A DNA stretch of 64,000 nt from an uncultured Collinsella sp. (GCA_902494565.1 CABUTN010000002.1:62001-126000); one strand, 5' to 3'. Counted from the first letter of the stretch, positions 1 through 8,196 are shown. Program-made: numbers and translations. The notes: a model not told the origin generated them from the letters alone.

Positions 1-1066
1 CATTGCGGAACGTCTGCGGAATCATAACGTAGAGCAGCGTCTGGAAGGCATTCATGCCCAGCGAGCGCGCGGCCTCGTTTTGGCCCTTGGGGATCGACTG
101 AATACCGGCGCGGAAGATCTCGCACAGGTAGGCGGACGAGTTCATGGCCATGACGATGACGCCCAACACATAGTCGTCCACCTTGACGCCGGCAAGCGGC
201 AGGCCAAAGAACGCGATGTAGATCTGCAGGAACGCCGGCGTACCACGGATGATATTCACATAAATGCCGGCAAGGCAACGCAGGATGCGCGACTTGGAGA
301 TGCGCATGAGCGACAAGGCAAAGCCAAAGGGAATTGCCAGCGGAAACGCCACGAGCACGATCGAGAGCGACATGAGGAAGCCTTTGAAGACGATCGGCAG
401 GCTCTGGACCAAAATGACCGGGTTCAGGAACAGGCGAAGGAACATGTTGGAATTCCATGCCTCGACCCACGGCTGCTCCTTAAGGTCGGCCAGGAAGTTA
501 TCGAACGCCGTCACGCCCTTAATCTCGACGGAAGGAATCTTGGAGATCTTCTTGGTCGAACCATCGGCCAAAGTGTATGCGCCGCTAAAGGCCTCATCGC
601 CGCCCTCGACGGGGAAGGTCACGCCGTAGACCTCGACACGGAAAAAGCCGCCGGCAGGCGCCGTCTCGCCAAAGTCGATCTTGAGCGTCTGGCCGTCAGC
701 CTTGCACGTGGGCTTCATGGGCGTACGATCCATGAGGTCCTCGCCCGAGAGCATCGTCAATCGCGTGTCATCGGTACCAAACGTCGTGCCGTCGACAAAC
801 GTCAGCGAAAGACCGCTCAGTTCCTCGTCGGCATCGGCCTGAACTTCCCAGGTGATGCGCGTCTCGGTACCGCCGACCACAGCGCTACCCGAACCGGTAT
901 TGGGTCGGGCGGTAATCTTTGCGGTCTCAAGCGCCTGGGCGGTCGTGGGCGCATATGCCCCCGCACACACCAGCGCGAGCGCCACGGCCATGACGCAGGC
1001 TAGCTTTTGGAGCAAGGCGGGCAGTGGAAAACGCTGCTCCGCGGCCCCTTTGTTCAGTCGAGACAA
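1..1066 (-). CDS. amino-acid ABC transporter permease with an extracytoplasmic N-terminal domain (3' end cut by window)
   Basis: Integral-membrane subunit of a polar amino-acid ABC importer (HisM/GlnP family). I read 355 codons from a TTG start at 1066, preceded by an AGGAG ribosome site; the first in-frame ATG is at 991. After a signal-like hydrophobic stretch (about residues 20-45) come some 190 residues of Gly/Thr-rich, apparently extracytoplasmic sequence, then the permease core beginning near residue 230 with its transmembrane helices. The EAA loop reads NEAARSLGMNAFQ close to the window edge. The gene follows the binding-protein gene across a hairpin, so one operon is likely; the ATPase gene should lie beyond position 1. 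Most family members lack the N-terminal domain, and its role is unknown. Confidence 0.85.
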   Translation of the reverse strand, partial: MSRLNKGAAEQRFPLPALLQKLACVMAVALALVCAGAYAPTTAQALETAKITARPNTGSGSAVVGGTETRITWEVQADADEELSGLSLTFVDGTTFGTDDTRLTMLSGEDLMDRTPMKPTCKADGQTLKIDFGETAPAGGFFRVEVYGVTFPVEGGDEAFSGAYTLADGSTKKISKIPSVEIKGVTAFDNFLADLKEQPWVEAWNSNMFLRLFLNPVILVQSLPIVFKGFLMSLSIVLVAFPLAIPFGFALSLMRISKSRILRCLAGIYVNIIRGTPAFLQIYIAFFGLPLAGVKVDDYVLGVIVMAMNSSAYLCEIFRAGIQSIPKGQNEAARSLGMNAFQTLLYVMIPQTFRN

Positions 1067-1133
1067 GGTGGCTCCTATCGTAGAAGTTGCCGGCAAAACG
1101 AGACGGAAATGCTCTCCGTCAAGAGAAGCGCAA

Positions 1134-1163
1134 AGGCCCTCTCCGCCAAAACGGAAAGGGCCT
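1134..1163 (-). promoter_or_regulatory. intercistronic stem-loop between binding protein and permease genes
   Basis: AGGCCCT at 1134-1140 pairs with AGGGCCT at 1157-1163, with an inner TCCG/CGGA stem and outer GCGC/GCGC flanks (1128-1167). No T-run follows on the minus strand, so it is more likely a processing or partial-termination hairpin that raises binding-protein expression over the permease than a full terminator. Confidence 0.6.
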
Positions 1164-1184
1164 GCGCACAATCAAGTAGCTATT

Positions 1185-2045
1185 TTACTTGATGTTGTAC
1201 TTAGCCATGAGGGCGTCGACGGTACCGTCGTCGGTCAGGTCCTTGATGGCCTGGTTGATGTCGTCCTTGAGCTTGGTGTTGCCCTGGTTGATGGCGATGG
1301 CGTACTCCTCGCCGGTGCTGATCTGCTTAATGCTCTGGCAGGTGTTGAACTGCTCGGCGGTCAGCTGGCTGGCAACGGAGCGGTTGGTGACTACGGCGTC
1401 GCCCTTATCGGACTGCAGGGCGCTGAAGCACTCGGTGGCATCCTTGTAGGGGACGATCTTGGCCTTGGGGAAGTTCTCCTGGGCAAAGGCCTCGGCGGTC
1501 GAGCCAGACTGGACGATGATGGTAGCGTCGGCATTGTTGAGCTTCTCGCTGTAGTTATCGGCCGTGATGTCGGTATTATCGACCTTGGTCACGATAGCTT
1601 GATCGTCCATGTAGTAGGAATCGGAGAAAGTGACTTCCTTCTCACGCTCGGGCGTGTCGGTGATAGCCGCGATGGAGACGTCGTACTTAGCGCCCGAAGC
1701 GACACCGGGTACGAGTGTGTCGAAGTCATTGTTGACGTACTCGACATCCAGGCCCAGCTTGTCGCCGATAGCCTTGATGAGCTCAAGGTCAAAGCCCTGA
1801 TAATCGCCGTTGTCATCCTTGTACTCAAACGGCGCGTACTCGGCAGAGGTGCCGACGGTCAGCGTACCGTCCTTGACGAGCGCGTACTCCTTGGAGCCGT
1901 CGACCTTCTCGACCTTAGCGTCGTCAGAGCTGCTGGAACCGGCATCAGAACCAGAGGTGGCGTTGGACGAGCCGCAGCCCGTCAGTGCGAGGGCGAGCGC
2001 CATGGCGCCCGTGGCGGCAAATGCGCCAAGCTTCTTCAGCTTCAT
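1185..2045 (-). CDS. amino-acid ABC transporter substrate-binding lipoprotein
   Basis: Periplasmic-binding-protein type 2, family 3, for polar amino acids, 286 aa. The start at 2045 is set by a GGAAGGAG site 6 nt upstream; an upstream in-frame ATG at 2174 lacks such a site and would spoil the signal peptide. The N-terminus is Lys-rich, then hydrophobic, and ends in the lipobox LALTGC, so the protein should be a lipid-anchored receptor outside the membrane. Residues 55-280 carry family landmarks such as VGTSAEYAPFEY near the start of the mature domain and GFDLELIKAIG. It delivers its ligand to the permease encoded downstream. The exact amino acid cannot be told from sequence alone. Confidence 0.93.
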   Translation of the reverse strand: MKLKKLGAFAATGAMALALALTGCGSSNATSGSDAGSSSSDDAKVEKVDGSKEYALVKDGTLTVGTSAEYAPFEYKDDNGDYQGFDLELIKAIGDKLGLDVEYVNNDFDTLVPGVASGAKYDVSIAAITDTPEREKEVTFSDSYYMDDQAIVTKVDNTDITADNYSEKLNNADATIIVQSGSTAEAFAQENFPKAKIVPYKDATECFSALQSDKGDAVVTNRSVASQLTAEQFNTCQSIKQISTGEEYAIAINQGNTKLKDDINQAIKDLTDDGTVDALMAKYNIK

Positions 2046-2102
2046 AATCAGTCTCCTTCCGGTGACCCCGTTTGATTCAGAGGTCTGCAAAAACTGATGG
2101 CT

Positions 2103-2131
2103 ATTATGCACCCGCTTGGGAGAATCTGCAA
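2103..2131 (-). promoter_or_regulatory. promoter of the amino-acid importer operon
   Basis: On the minus strand TTGCAG (2126-2131), a 17-nt spacer and CATAAT (2103-2108) form a near-consensus housekeeping promoter, giving a leader of roughly 50 nt before the binding-protein start. Confidence 0.65.
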
Positions 2132-2192
2132 TTAGAAAACTGATTGAAACAAACCCATAACGTGAATGGAACACTCCACTTTGTGACAGTCA

Positions 2193-3059
2193 TTACTGCT
2201 GTAACGACCTTAACAGTTTGATTTCAGCCGCATAACCTGCAAGTTCGTTCGGTGTCTCCAAAATGAATGGCAATGCGCGCAAGCGGCTATTCGATACAAT
2301 ATTCTGCATAACCTGCATACCGCCGCCAAACTCTTCACTACCCAGATAGCCCTTACCGATGCATTCGTGGCGGTCCTTATGGGCGCCGCAGGGGTTCTTC
2401 GAATCGTTGATGTGTACGGCATGCAAGCGGTCGATACCCACCACGCGGTCGAACTCGTCGAGTACGCCGTCCAGATCATGGATGATGTCGTAGCCGGCAT
2501 CGCTCACATGGCAGGTGTCCAGACACACGCCCAGCTTGTCCGATAGCTCTGGACGCCTGGCGGCAGCACCGTCGATAATGCGCGCCAGCTCTTCAAAGCT
2601 GCGGCCCACCTCGGTACCCTTTCCCGCCATGGTCTCGAGCAGCACCGTCGTCTGCTGCCCCTCAAACATCACCTGGCACAGGGTGTCGACGATCATCTGA
2701 ATACCGGCGTCGGGGCCCTGCCCCACATGCGCACCGGGATGGAAATTGTAGTAGTTGCCGGGCAGCGCCTCCATGCGCCGCAGGTCCTCTGCCATGGCCT
2801 CCAGGGCAAACTCGCGCGCCCGCTCTTTGGCCGAGCAGGGGTTATAGGTATACGGGGCATGAGCCACGAGCGGGCCAAAGTCGTTTTGCTCCATAAGCTC
2901 GCGCAGGGCCGCCACGTCATACATGTCAAGATCTTTCGCCTTGCCGCCGCGCGGGTTGCGCGTAAAGAATGCAAAGGTATTGGCGCCAATGGATAGCGCC
3001 GTCTCCCCCATCGCCCGATAGCCCTTCGTCGTCGAAAGATGGCACCCAATCGTCAGCAT
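2193..3059 (-). CDS. nfo: endonuclease IV (AP endonuclease)
   Basis: Xylose-isomerase-like TIM-barrel AP endonuclease of 288 aa, the usual length for Nfo. It cleaves the backbone 5' of abasic sites in base-excision repair using a three-zinc centre. Visible landmarks are GCHLSTTKGY at the N-terminus, GANTFAFFTRNPRGG, NFHPGAHVGQG, the Glu in LLETMAGKGTEVG, LDTCHVSDAGYD, and HINDSKNPCGAHKDRHECIGKG. These match the conserved metal-binding His, Glu and Asp positions. The ATG at 3059 follows a GGGGGAG site 6 nt away. Directly upstream is the hairpin at 3078-3144, whose 3' flank supplies this purine tract. The gene may be read through from the oxidoreductase gene upstream. Confidence 0.96.
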   Translation of the reverse strand: MLTIGCHLSTTKGYRAMGETALSIGANTFAFFTRNPRGGKAKDLDMYDVAALRELMEQNDFGPLVAHAPYTYNPCSAKERAREFALEAMAEDLRRMEALPGNYYNFHPGAHVGQGPDAGIQMIVDTLCQVMFEGQQTTVLLETMAGKGTEVGRSFEELARIIDGAAARRPELSDKLGVCLDTCHVSDAGYDIIHDLDGVLDEFDRVVGIDRLHAVHINDSKNPCGAHKDRHECIGKGYLGSEEFGGGMQVMQNIVSNSRLRALPFILETPNELAGYAAEIKLLRSLQQ

Positions 3060-3077
3060 CTCCAGCTCCCCCTCATC

Positions 3078-3144
3078 AGTTGCGGTGAAATACGGTCTAT
3101 TGGTGCCTTATTTTGGCGCAAATAGACCGTATTCCACCGCAACT
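3078..3144 (-). repeat. palindromic leader element, copy 1
   Basis: Arms 3078-3101 and 3121-3144 (24 nt) are complementary except for one A/C pair on the plus strand, which becomes G-U in minus-strand RNA. The loop can extend the stem through GGTGCC/GGCGC. The arm start TTGCGGTG and the flank TTATAAAAGGGGCATCAG are shared with copy 2 at 4261-4323, while the inner half of the stem differs but stays paired. It ends about 20 nt before the nfo start codon. A CCCCCT/AGGGG outer pairing could mask the nfo ribosome site. Confidence 0.8.
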
Positions 3145-3225
3145 TATAAAAGGGGCATCAGAGATGCTGGCCACCAAGCACCACGGTCGCCGGCGTCATG
3201 ATCCCCTACGTGCCAGCGCCAAGTC

Positions 3226-4245
3226 CTAGAGGGCTAGACGGATTGCATCGATAATACGCGCGCAGCGCTGTGTGGCGGCAAGGGACATAACGGGACTCTC
3301 GAGTTTCCCCGCCCGGATGAGCTGGGTCGCATGCTGGATTTCGCCGTAGAAATCATCGACCTCAAACGGGGCATTTATTTCGAGCATTCGTCCATCGGAG
3401 CACTTCACATGGGCGAGCTCGGGGCGATGGAGACGCTCGATTTCCAACGAGCCCCGCTCACAGGCAATCGTTAAGCGGCTTTCATATGCTGCTTTGCCGT
3501 CGCACGCCATATGAATGGGTATACCGCCGACACTCATATGGATCTCATCGACCCAATCCACGCGGCCGCCCGATACGTCACGCCAGCGAACTTCACGAGA
3601 CGAAACCTCGCACGCGCCCGCGAGTAAATCCTCAAACCAACCGACCGCATAGCAGCCCATGTCATATAGACAGCCGCCCTGCAACGGATCAAGCAGATAG
3701 CCCGAAGGAGACTCGCCGTAATCGAGCTTTTGCACGCTTTCAATCGAGACAATACGGCCAAGCTCACCCGACGCAAGCAAGTCCTTCACGCGAGTGCGCA
3801 TCGGGCAAAACCGATTCTTCATCGCCTCCATAAACAGCACGCCGCGCTCGCGAGAGGCGGAGGCAATCGAGAGAGCCTCTTCCTCACTCAAAACGGCCGG
3901 CTTTTCGCACAGCACGGCCTTTCCGGCGCACAGTGCGCGACAGGCCCAACGCGTATGCATGCCATGCGGAAGAGCCAAGTAGATTGCGTCGACATCGGGG
4001 TCGGCAATCAGCGCATCATAAGCCGCATCGCCGCTATCGTCAGCCGTGGCATAACTGTGCGCGGCATCAATCGAAAACGCCCTGCAAAACTCCTCAACAT
4101 GCGAAGGAGTGCGACCGGCGGCAGCCACAAGCCGTGCCCCGTCCACCTCCTTGAGCGACGCTGCAAATCGATGCGAAATGTTCCCAGCGCCCAAAACGCC
4201 CCAACGAACCTCACGCAAATCATCACATGAATCCCGATGGCCCAC
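3226..4245 (-). CDS. Gfo/Idh/MocA-family NAD(P)-dependent oxidoreductase
   Basis: Predicted sugar or polyol dehydrogenase, 339 aa from a GTG at 4245. The Rossmann fingerprint is GVLGAGNIS near the N-terminus, followed by the family motif LCEKPAVLSEEEA around residue 125 that holds the catalytic Lys, and the C-terminal alpha/beta domain. I chose the GTG because an AAGGGGG site lies 5 nt upstream; longer forms would begin inside the hairpin at 4261-4323. It lies between the ferredoxin-type aldo/keto reductase gene and nfo, each boundary carrying a copy of the same hairpin. The substrate is unknown. Confidence 0.88.
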   Translation of the reverse strand: MGHRDSCDDLREVRWGVLGAGNISHRFAASLKEVDGARLVAAAGRTPSHVEEFCRAFSIDAAHSYATADDSGDAAYDALIADPDVDAIYLALPHGMHTRWACRALCAGKAVLCEKPAVLSEEEALSIASASRERGVLFMEAMKNRFCPMRTRVKDLLASGELGRIVSIESVQKLDYGESPSGYLLDPLQGGCLYDMGCYAVGWFEDLLAGACEVSSREVRWRDVSGGRVDWVDEIHMSVGGIPIHMACDGKAAYESRLTIACERGSLEIERLHRPELAHVKCSDGRMLEINAPFEVDDFYGEIQHATQLIRAGKLESPVMSLAATQRCARIIDAIRLAL

Positions 4246-4260
4246 GACAGCCCCCTTCAG

Positions 4261-4323
4261 TTGCGGTGGAATAGTTCCTGTTTTGCCCCTATTCTGCCGC
4301 AAACAGGAACTATTCCACCGCAA
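4261..4323 (-). repeat. palindromic leader element, copy 2
   Basis: Perfect 23-bp arms at 4261-4283 and 4301-4323 around a 17-nt loop. Outer half TTGCGGTGGAATA is shared with copy 1; the inner half is different sequence yet fully paired. The flank at 4325-4341 repeats copy 1's flank and runs into the stop codon of the upstream aldo/keto reductase. On the other side CCCCCTT (minus strand AAGGGGG) is the ribosome site of the Gfo/Idh gene, and it can pair with GCCCCTT across the element. Confidence 0.85.
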
Positions 4324-4338
4324 GTTATAAAAGGGGCA

Positions 4339-5526
4339 TCAGGAGCGCGTTTTGCAAAAGGCTTTAAGCGCAGCCGTTACGGGGCCAGGCTGGAAACGTC
4401 GGCGCACATCGTCGAGACGCTCGGGAATATCGATGTGCTGCGGACAGTGCCGCGCGCATTTGCCGCATTTGATGCAATTGCTCACCAACTTGGGCTCGCT
4501 TGTACGCACCGCGCTCGCCGTAAAGTATTGAGACAGCCCCGTAAACCAACTATGCGCGTAGCTCGCGTTGTAGGCGCCAAAGCAGCCGGGAATATTGATA
4601 CCCTTGGGGCACGGCATGCAGTAGCCGCACCCCGTACAGGGCACGCGATTCGATTTCTCAAACTCTCCCAGCACACGTGCGATGGTATCGAGCTGAGTAG
4701 CTGTCATCGAATCCGGCAGTGCGCGATCCGCCAATGCCGCGTTCTCGTCCACCTGCGCGGTATCGGTCATACCCGATAGCAGCATCGTGACCTGAGGATG
4801 ATTCCACACCCACGAAAGGCCCCAAGCAGCCGGCGTCTTCAGGTACGGATCGCGTACGTCATCGAACACGGCGCGGGCCCGCGGAGGTAGCTTGCCCGCC
4901 AGGCGTCCACCCAAAAGCGGCTCCATCACAAACACCGCGAGCCCGCGCTCGGCGGCTGCCATGAGTCCCGCCGTTCCCGCTTGGTAGCGCTCTCCAGCGT
5001 AGTTGTACTGGATCTGGCAAAAGTCCCAGTCATACGCGTCAAGCATCGTGAGGAAGTCCGCCGCACTGCCGTGGTACGAAAAACCTATCTGGCGAATACG
5101 CCCCGCCGCCTTTTGGTGCGCAATCCAGTCCTCGATACCCAACGCTACCACGCGCTCCCACTGCGCGGGCGAGGTGATGTTGTGCATAAGGTAATAGTCG
5201 ATATGGTCAGTCCGCAAACGGCGCAGCTGCTCGTCGAAGAACCGATCGAAATCCTCCGCACATTTGCACGAAGCGTGCGGCAACTTGGTCGCAAGCAAAA
5301 TCTGGTCGCGCAGCCCCAGGCGCTCAAGCGAAGCTCCCACACAAGCTTCGTTACCGGGGTAGAGATAGGCCGTGTCCAGATAGGCTATTCCTTGCTCCAC
5401 CGCACGGGAAATGATGGCATCGGCCGTCTTCGCATCGGGGTGTCCCGGCGCACCGGGAAACCTCATGCAGCCCAGTCCCAGCACCGAGATACGGTTGCCG
5501 CTTTTGGGGTCAACACGATATTGCAC
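4339..5526 (-). CDS. aldo/keto reductase with C-terminal 4Fe-4S ferredoxin domain
   Basis: 395-aa NAD(P)H-dependent oxidoreductase made of an aldo/keto reductase barrel (about residues 1-270) and a ferredoxin-like tail. Barrel landmarks are LGLGCMRFPG, the catalytic DTAYLYPGNE, LATKLPH with the Lys, and DYYLMHN with the His. The tail has CTGCGYCMPCPKG and CIKCGKCARHCPQ, two cysteine clusters able to bind 4Fe-4S centres. The combination is common in strict anaerobes and implies electron exchange with ferredoxin. The GTG start at 5526 follows a strong GGAGGGG site. The Gfo/Idh gene lies 93 nt downstream across the hairpin. The substrate is unknown. Confidence 0.92.
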   Translation of the reverse strand: MQYRVDPKSGNRISVLGLGCMRFPGAPGHPDAKTADAIISRAVEQGIAYLDTAYLYPGNEACVGASLERLGLRDQILLATKLPHASCKCAEDFDRFFDEQLRRLRTDHIDYYLMHNITSPAQWERVVALGIEDWIAHQKAAGRIRQIGFSYHGSAADFLTMLDAYDWDFCQIQYNYAGERYQAGTAGLMAAAERGLAVFVMEPLLGGRLAGKLPPRARAVFDDVRDPYLKTPAAWGLSWVWNHPQVTMLLSGMTDTAQVDENAALADRALPDSMTATQLDTIARVLGEFEKSNRVPCTGCGYCMPCPKGINIPGCFGAYNASYAHSWFTGLSQYFTASAVRTSEPKLVSNCIKCGKCARHCPQHIDIPERLDDVRRRFQPGPVTAALKAFCKTRS

Positions 5527-5672
5527 TGCCCCTCCTCTCCCCTCGAAGCTCTAATGAGGCGAAACACAACGGCCACGCCATCAAAACACATTGGAATCGC
5601 AATCGAGAACGTATCGTAACGTAGCAGCAATCGAGCCATCACGACACCGCTTTAACATCAGCAAAAAGCCCG

Positions 5673-5882
5673 ATGAAAGGAGGCGAACGGACCACGCGTG
5701 AGGACGCCTATCCCTACCCCGGCGAACAATACATCCTCTCGGTCGACCGTTACCAGATCGAGGTCATGGACCATCTGGACGAGCTTCCCGCCACGGGTGC
5801 CGTCATCTTCTGTACCTTCCCCAAGGTGCGCGATGGCGTTGGATATCCCGCACGCGTTTTCGCGGTCTGCCCTGCAGTGTAG
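5673..5882 (+). pseudogene. probable 3' remnant of a cyclase-family (kynurenine formamidase-like) gene
   Basis: An open frame of 69 codons whose second half, with LDELPATGAVIFCTFPK and DGVGYPARVFAV, resembles the C-terminal strand-loop of putative cyclases (Pfam Cyclase), where a LPxxG...P.K...G.GxPxR..A pattern is usual. The metal-binding N-terminal two thirds of that family are absent, an in-frame stop occurs at 5622, and no clear ribosome site precedes the ATG. Codon usage is like its neighbours. I therefore read it as a decayed fragment, though a free-standing small protein is not excluded. Confidence 0.45.
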
Positions 5883-5957
5883 CGTCCAGGCAAACATTTC
5901 TTTTTATAACTGCCGCCCCACGCGCTTACCAAACGCCCCGGCGACATACAATCCATC

Positions 5958-5985
5958 AGGCGCCCCTTACGCGGGCGCCTTTTAT
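5958..5985 (+). terminator. intrinsic terminator or attenuator before panE
   Basis: AGGCGCCC (5958-5965) and GGGCGCCT (5973-5980) form an 8-bp stem followed by TTTTAT. It ends the upstream remnant transcript or attenuates the reductase gene that starts 20 nt later. Confidence 0.7.
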
Positions 5986-6002
5986 ATGGGGAGATGATTC
6001 GC

Positions 6003-6917
6003 ATGCAGATCAACAAGGTCGCCTTTATCGGCAAGGGCGGCGTCGGCCTGCTCTACGGCAGCATGATCGCCAGGGCGCTCGGCAGCGACGCCGTCGAATA
6101 CGTTATGGATGACGCACGTTTTGAGCGTCACGCGGGCGATGCGCTCACCGTCAACGGCGAGCCCTGTGTGCTCAAGTCCGTCCGCGCCAGCGAGGTAACG
6201 CCCGCCGATCTGGCCATCCTTACAGTCAAGACGACTGGACTCGATGTGGCACTCAAGACTATGGAGCGCGTCGTGGGGCCCGATACGCTCATCGCCTCGC
6301 TGTGCAACGGCATTACGAGCGAGCAAAAGATTGCCGAGCGCTTTGGCTGGAAGCGCACCGTCCTGGGTATCTGCCAGGGCATGGACGCCGTATTCCTCGA
6401 CGGCGCGCTCACCTTTACCAATGCGGGCGAGATTCGCTTTGGCGCGGCAGCGGGCACCGAGCCCGCAACCGTCACCGCCATCGACGAGCTCTACACGCGC
6501 TGCGGCATCGCCCATACCGTCGAGAGCGACATTGCGCACCGCATGTGGGCCAAACTCATGCTCAACGACGGCATCAACCAGACCTGTATGGCCTACGGCG
6601 GGACCTACGGAAGCGCCACGGAGCCGGGCTCCGAGCAGCGTCGCTGCTTTGTTTCCGCCATGCGCGAGACGCTTGCGGTCGCCAACGCCGAGGGCGTTGA
6701 GCTGACCGAGGCAGACCTGACGCAGATGGTGCACCTCATCGAGGGAATCGACCCCGCCGGTATGCCCTCGATGGCGCAGGACCGCATCGCACAACGAAAA
6801 ACCGAAGTTGAGGAGTTCGCGGGCACCATCTGCCGTCTGGCGGCCAAGCACGATATCCAGGCACCGCAGAACGAATGGCTCTATCAGCGCATTCGCGATA
6901 TCGAGGTAAGCTGGTAG
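6003..6917 (+). CDS. panE: ketopantoate reductase family protein (ApbA/PanE)
   Basis: NADPH-dependent 2-dehydropantoate 2-reductase family, 304 aa, normal length. If it is true PanE it makes pantoate for coenzyme A. The Rossmann motif is IGKGGVGLLYG near the N-terminus; TVKTTG carries the lysine region; SLCNGITSEQKIAERFG and AKLMLNDGINQTCMAYGGTYG are the conserved substrate-binding segments, with the catalytic Lys in WAKLM. An ATG at 5994 abuts the GGGGAG site with no spacing, so the ATG at 6003 (9 nt away) is preferred. Paralogs with other substrates exist in this family, and no other pantothenate gene is nearby, so the symbol is tentative. Confidence 0.88.
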   Translation: MQINKVAFIGKGGVGLLYGSMIARALGSDAVEYVMDDARFERHAGDALTVNGEPCVLKSVRASEVTPADLAILTVKTTGLDVALKTMERVVGPDTLIASLCNGITSEQKIAERFGWKRTVLGICQGMDAVFLDGALTFTNAGEIRFGAAAGTEPATVTAIDELYTRCGIAHTVESDIAHRMWAKLMLNDGINQTCMAYGGTYGSATEPGSEQRRCFVSAMRETLAVANAEGVELTEADLTQMVHLIEGIDPAGMPSMAQDRIAQRKTEVEEFAGTICRLAAKHDIQAPQNEWLYQRIRDIEVSW

Positions 6918-6950
6918 CGCCAACGCGCCGCATTCAACAGCCTTAACAGC

Positions 6951-6990
6951 AAAGCCGCCGCAAGGGAACCTTTCCCCCTGCGGCGGCTTT
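6951..6990. terminator. bidirectional intrinsic terminator
   Basis: AAAGCCGCCGCAAGGG and CCCCTGCGGCGGCTTT form a long GC stem with an A-run on one side and a T-run on the other. It serves both panE (plus) and the convergent small membrane-protein gene (minus). Confidence 0.85.
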
Positions 6991-7026
6991 CATCTTCGTC
7001 TATGACCGGCAGCAACCTCACAACAG

Positions 7027-7233
7027 TTAGCGTTGCGACTCAGGCACCTCGTCCTCGCCATCGCGGCAAAGAACTACACCCGCACTTCCCAGCAGCGCAG
7101 CCGCGATCAACGCACCGACCACGATAGAGACAGCCCCACAAGACCCCTGCATACCCGCGACGAGCGCGGCCGTAGGACCAAGGCAACCAAGCGTCAATGC
7201 AACGGCGGCAACGGCGATATCTCGAGCGTTCAC
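7027..7233 (-). CDS. small hypothetical membrane protein (2 TM)
   Basis: 68-aa protein with two hydrophobic segments (about residues 7-27 and 34-57) joined by a short Gly-Ser-Cys turn and followed by an acidic-basic tail DGEDEVPESQR. The GTG start at 7233 is supported by a GGAGGAAG site 7 nt upstream, which makes a real gene likely. A hairpin (CACGAGAA/TTCTCGTG, 7248-7272) stands just ahead of that site. I do not recognise a family; two tightly packed Gly/Ala-rich helices suggest a small inner-membrane protein. Confidence 0.6.
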   Translation of the reverse strand: MNARDIAVAAVALTLGCLGPTAALVAGMQGSCGAVSIVVGALIAAALLGSAGVVLCRDGEDEVPESQR

Positions 7234-7247
7234 AAGACCACTTCCTC

Positions 7248-7390
7248 CACGAGAAAGACTTTGCTTCTCGTGACTTAGTGTGCCCCGCGCCCATATGCGC
7301 GGCGTACTGCCACGGTAAGCGCTCTGTTAACTCAAACGCATACATAGAACGGGCGTCCTTACGTTGCCCTAAAGCTCGGTAAAGACGCCC
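7248..7390 (-). promoter_or_regulatory. intergenic hairpins between secreted-protein gene and small membrane-protein gene
   Basis: Two stems are clear: CACGAGAA/TTCTCGTG (7248-7272) immediately before the ribosome site of the small membrane-protein gene, and GGGCGTC/GACGCCC (7351-7357 with 7384-7390) 30 nt past the stop of the secreted-protein gene, a candidate weak terminator. A CCGCGC/GCGCGG stem lies between them. Confidence 0.5.
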
Positions 7391-7419
7391 GTCCGCCAAA
7401 TATCCGTGATGCAGAAAAA

Positions 7420-8196
7420 TTACCAGCCAGTGTAGTAATCGGTGGTTCCGGCAGCGCAGCCGGAGTCATAGACCTTGCACTCGCCCTTGGACCCGGTAAA
7501 CGTGGAGCCCTGGGCCTTATCGCCCGCGGCAACGACGTAGTAGCCATCGGAATCGCGCCAAAAGCCCTCGGCGTCCTGCGTCCATTCGCCCGTGCGGTGG
7601 TGATACAACACGTTGCTGCTGTAATAAGTCTCGCGGCGGCCGTTATAGTTATTGACGCCGCTCGAGCGCGTCAGGCCCGAGCCGTTCGCGTAATACGCAG
7701 CAGACGCGTAAGACGAGCCGGAGCCGGCGTTGTAATACGAAGCCTGAACGGCCTCAGCGGCCTCGGCTTCGGCTGCGGCAGCCTCGAGCGCCTCGCGCTT
7801 GGCATCCTCTAGCGTAGAGCGAAGCTCGTCGAGCTCGGTCGACTTGGCGTCGACCTCCCCCATCGTCAACAGGCTACTCGCGCCGTCGATGCAGCCCTGC
7901 AACACAGCGCGCTCGTCATCGGTAGCATAGTCGCCATACATATTCATAATGATCTGAGCGCGCATCTCCAGGGAATCGCGCTTCGCCCCCATCGAGGCGT
8001 TCCACTCCTGCATAGAGCCATAACCGTCACCGCGGTAGTCGACGGGCTGCACCAGCGTCGCCTCGGACGGCGTAGATCCGACCGTATCGGATAGTGTTGC
8101 CGCGTGGGCATCAGTTGCGCCGACGCCCGCCAAAAGTGCCACGGTCAGAGCGGCGGAAAGGGCGGCGGCTTTCGGTTTTCGTGAATCGATCCTCAT
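7420..8196 (-). CDS. secreted cell-surface protein, coiled-coil plus C-terminal wall-type domain
   Basis: 258-aa exported protein. A Sec signal peptide (residues 1-32, ending DAHA-ATLSD) is followed by a helical region containing an Ala/Glu-rich coiled coil (about residues 110-165), a Ser/Tyr/Gly-rich linker, and a C-terminal block with YYVVAAGDKAQGSTF, KVYDSGCAAG and TDYYTGW. That ending resembles the Asp-Ser-Gly pattern of small peptidoglycan-associated domains in wall-acting proteins of this class, but catalytic residues cannot be assigned. The start at 8196 has a GGAGG site 11 nt upstream; the frame is open further upstream without a better site. Function unknown. Confidence 0.8.
   Translation of the reverse strand: MRIDSRKPKAAALSAALTVALLAGVGATDAHAATLSDTVGSTPSEATLVQPVDYRGDGYGSMQEWNASMGAKRDSLEMRAQIIMNMYGDYATDDERAVLQGCIDGASSLLTMGEVDAKSTELDELRSTLEDAKREALEAAAAEAEAAEAVQASYYNAGSGSSYASAAYYANGSGLTRSSGVNNYNGRRETYYSSNVLYHHRTGEWTQDAEGFWRDSDGYYVVAAGDKAQGSTFTGSKGECKVYDSGCAAGTTDYYTGW

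Noticed and set aside
2046..2174. Longer start for the binding protein at 2174
   Set aside because: It would place some 43 polar residues before the signal peptide and overlap the promoter at 2103-2131.
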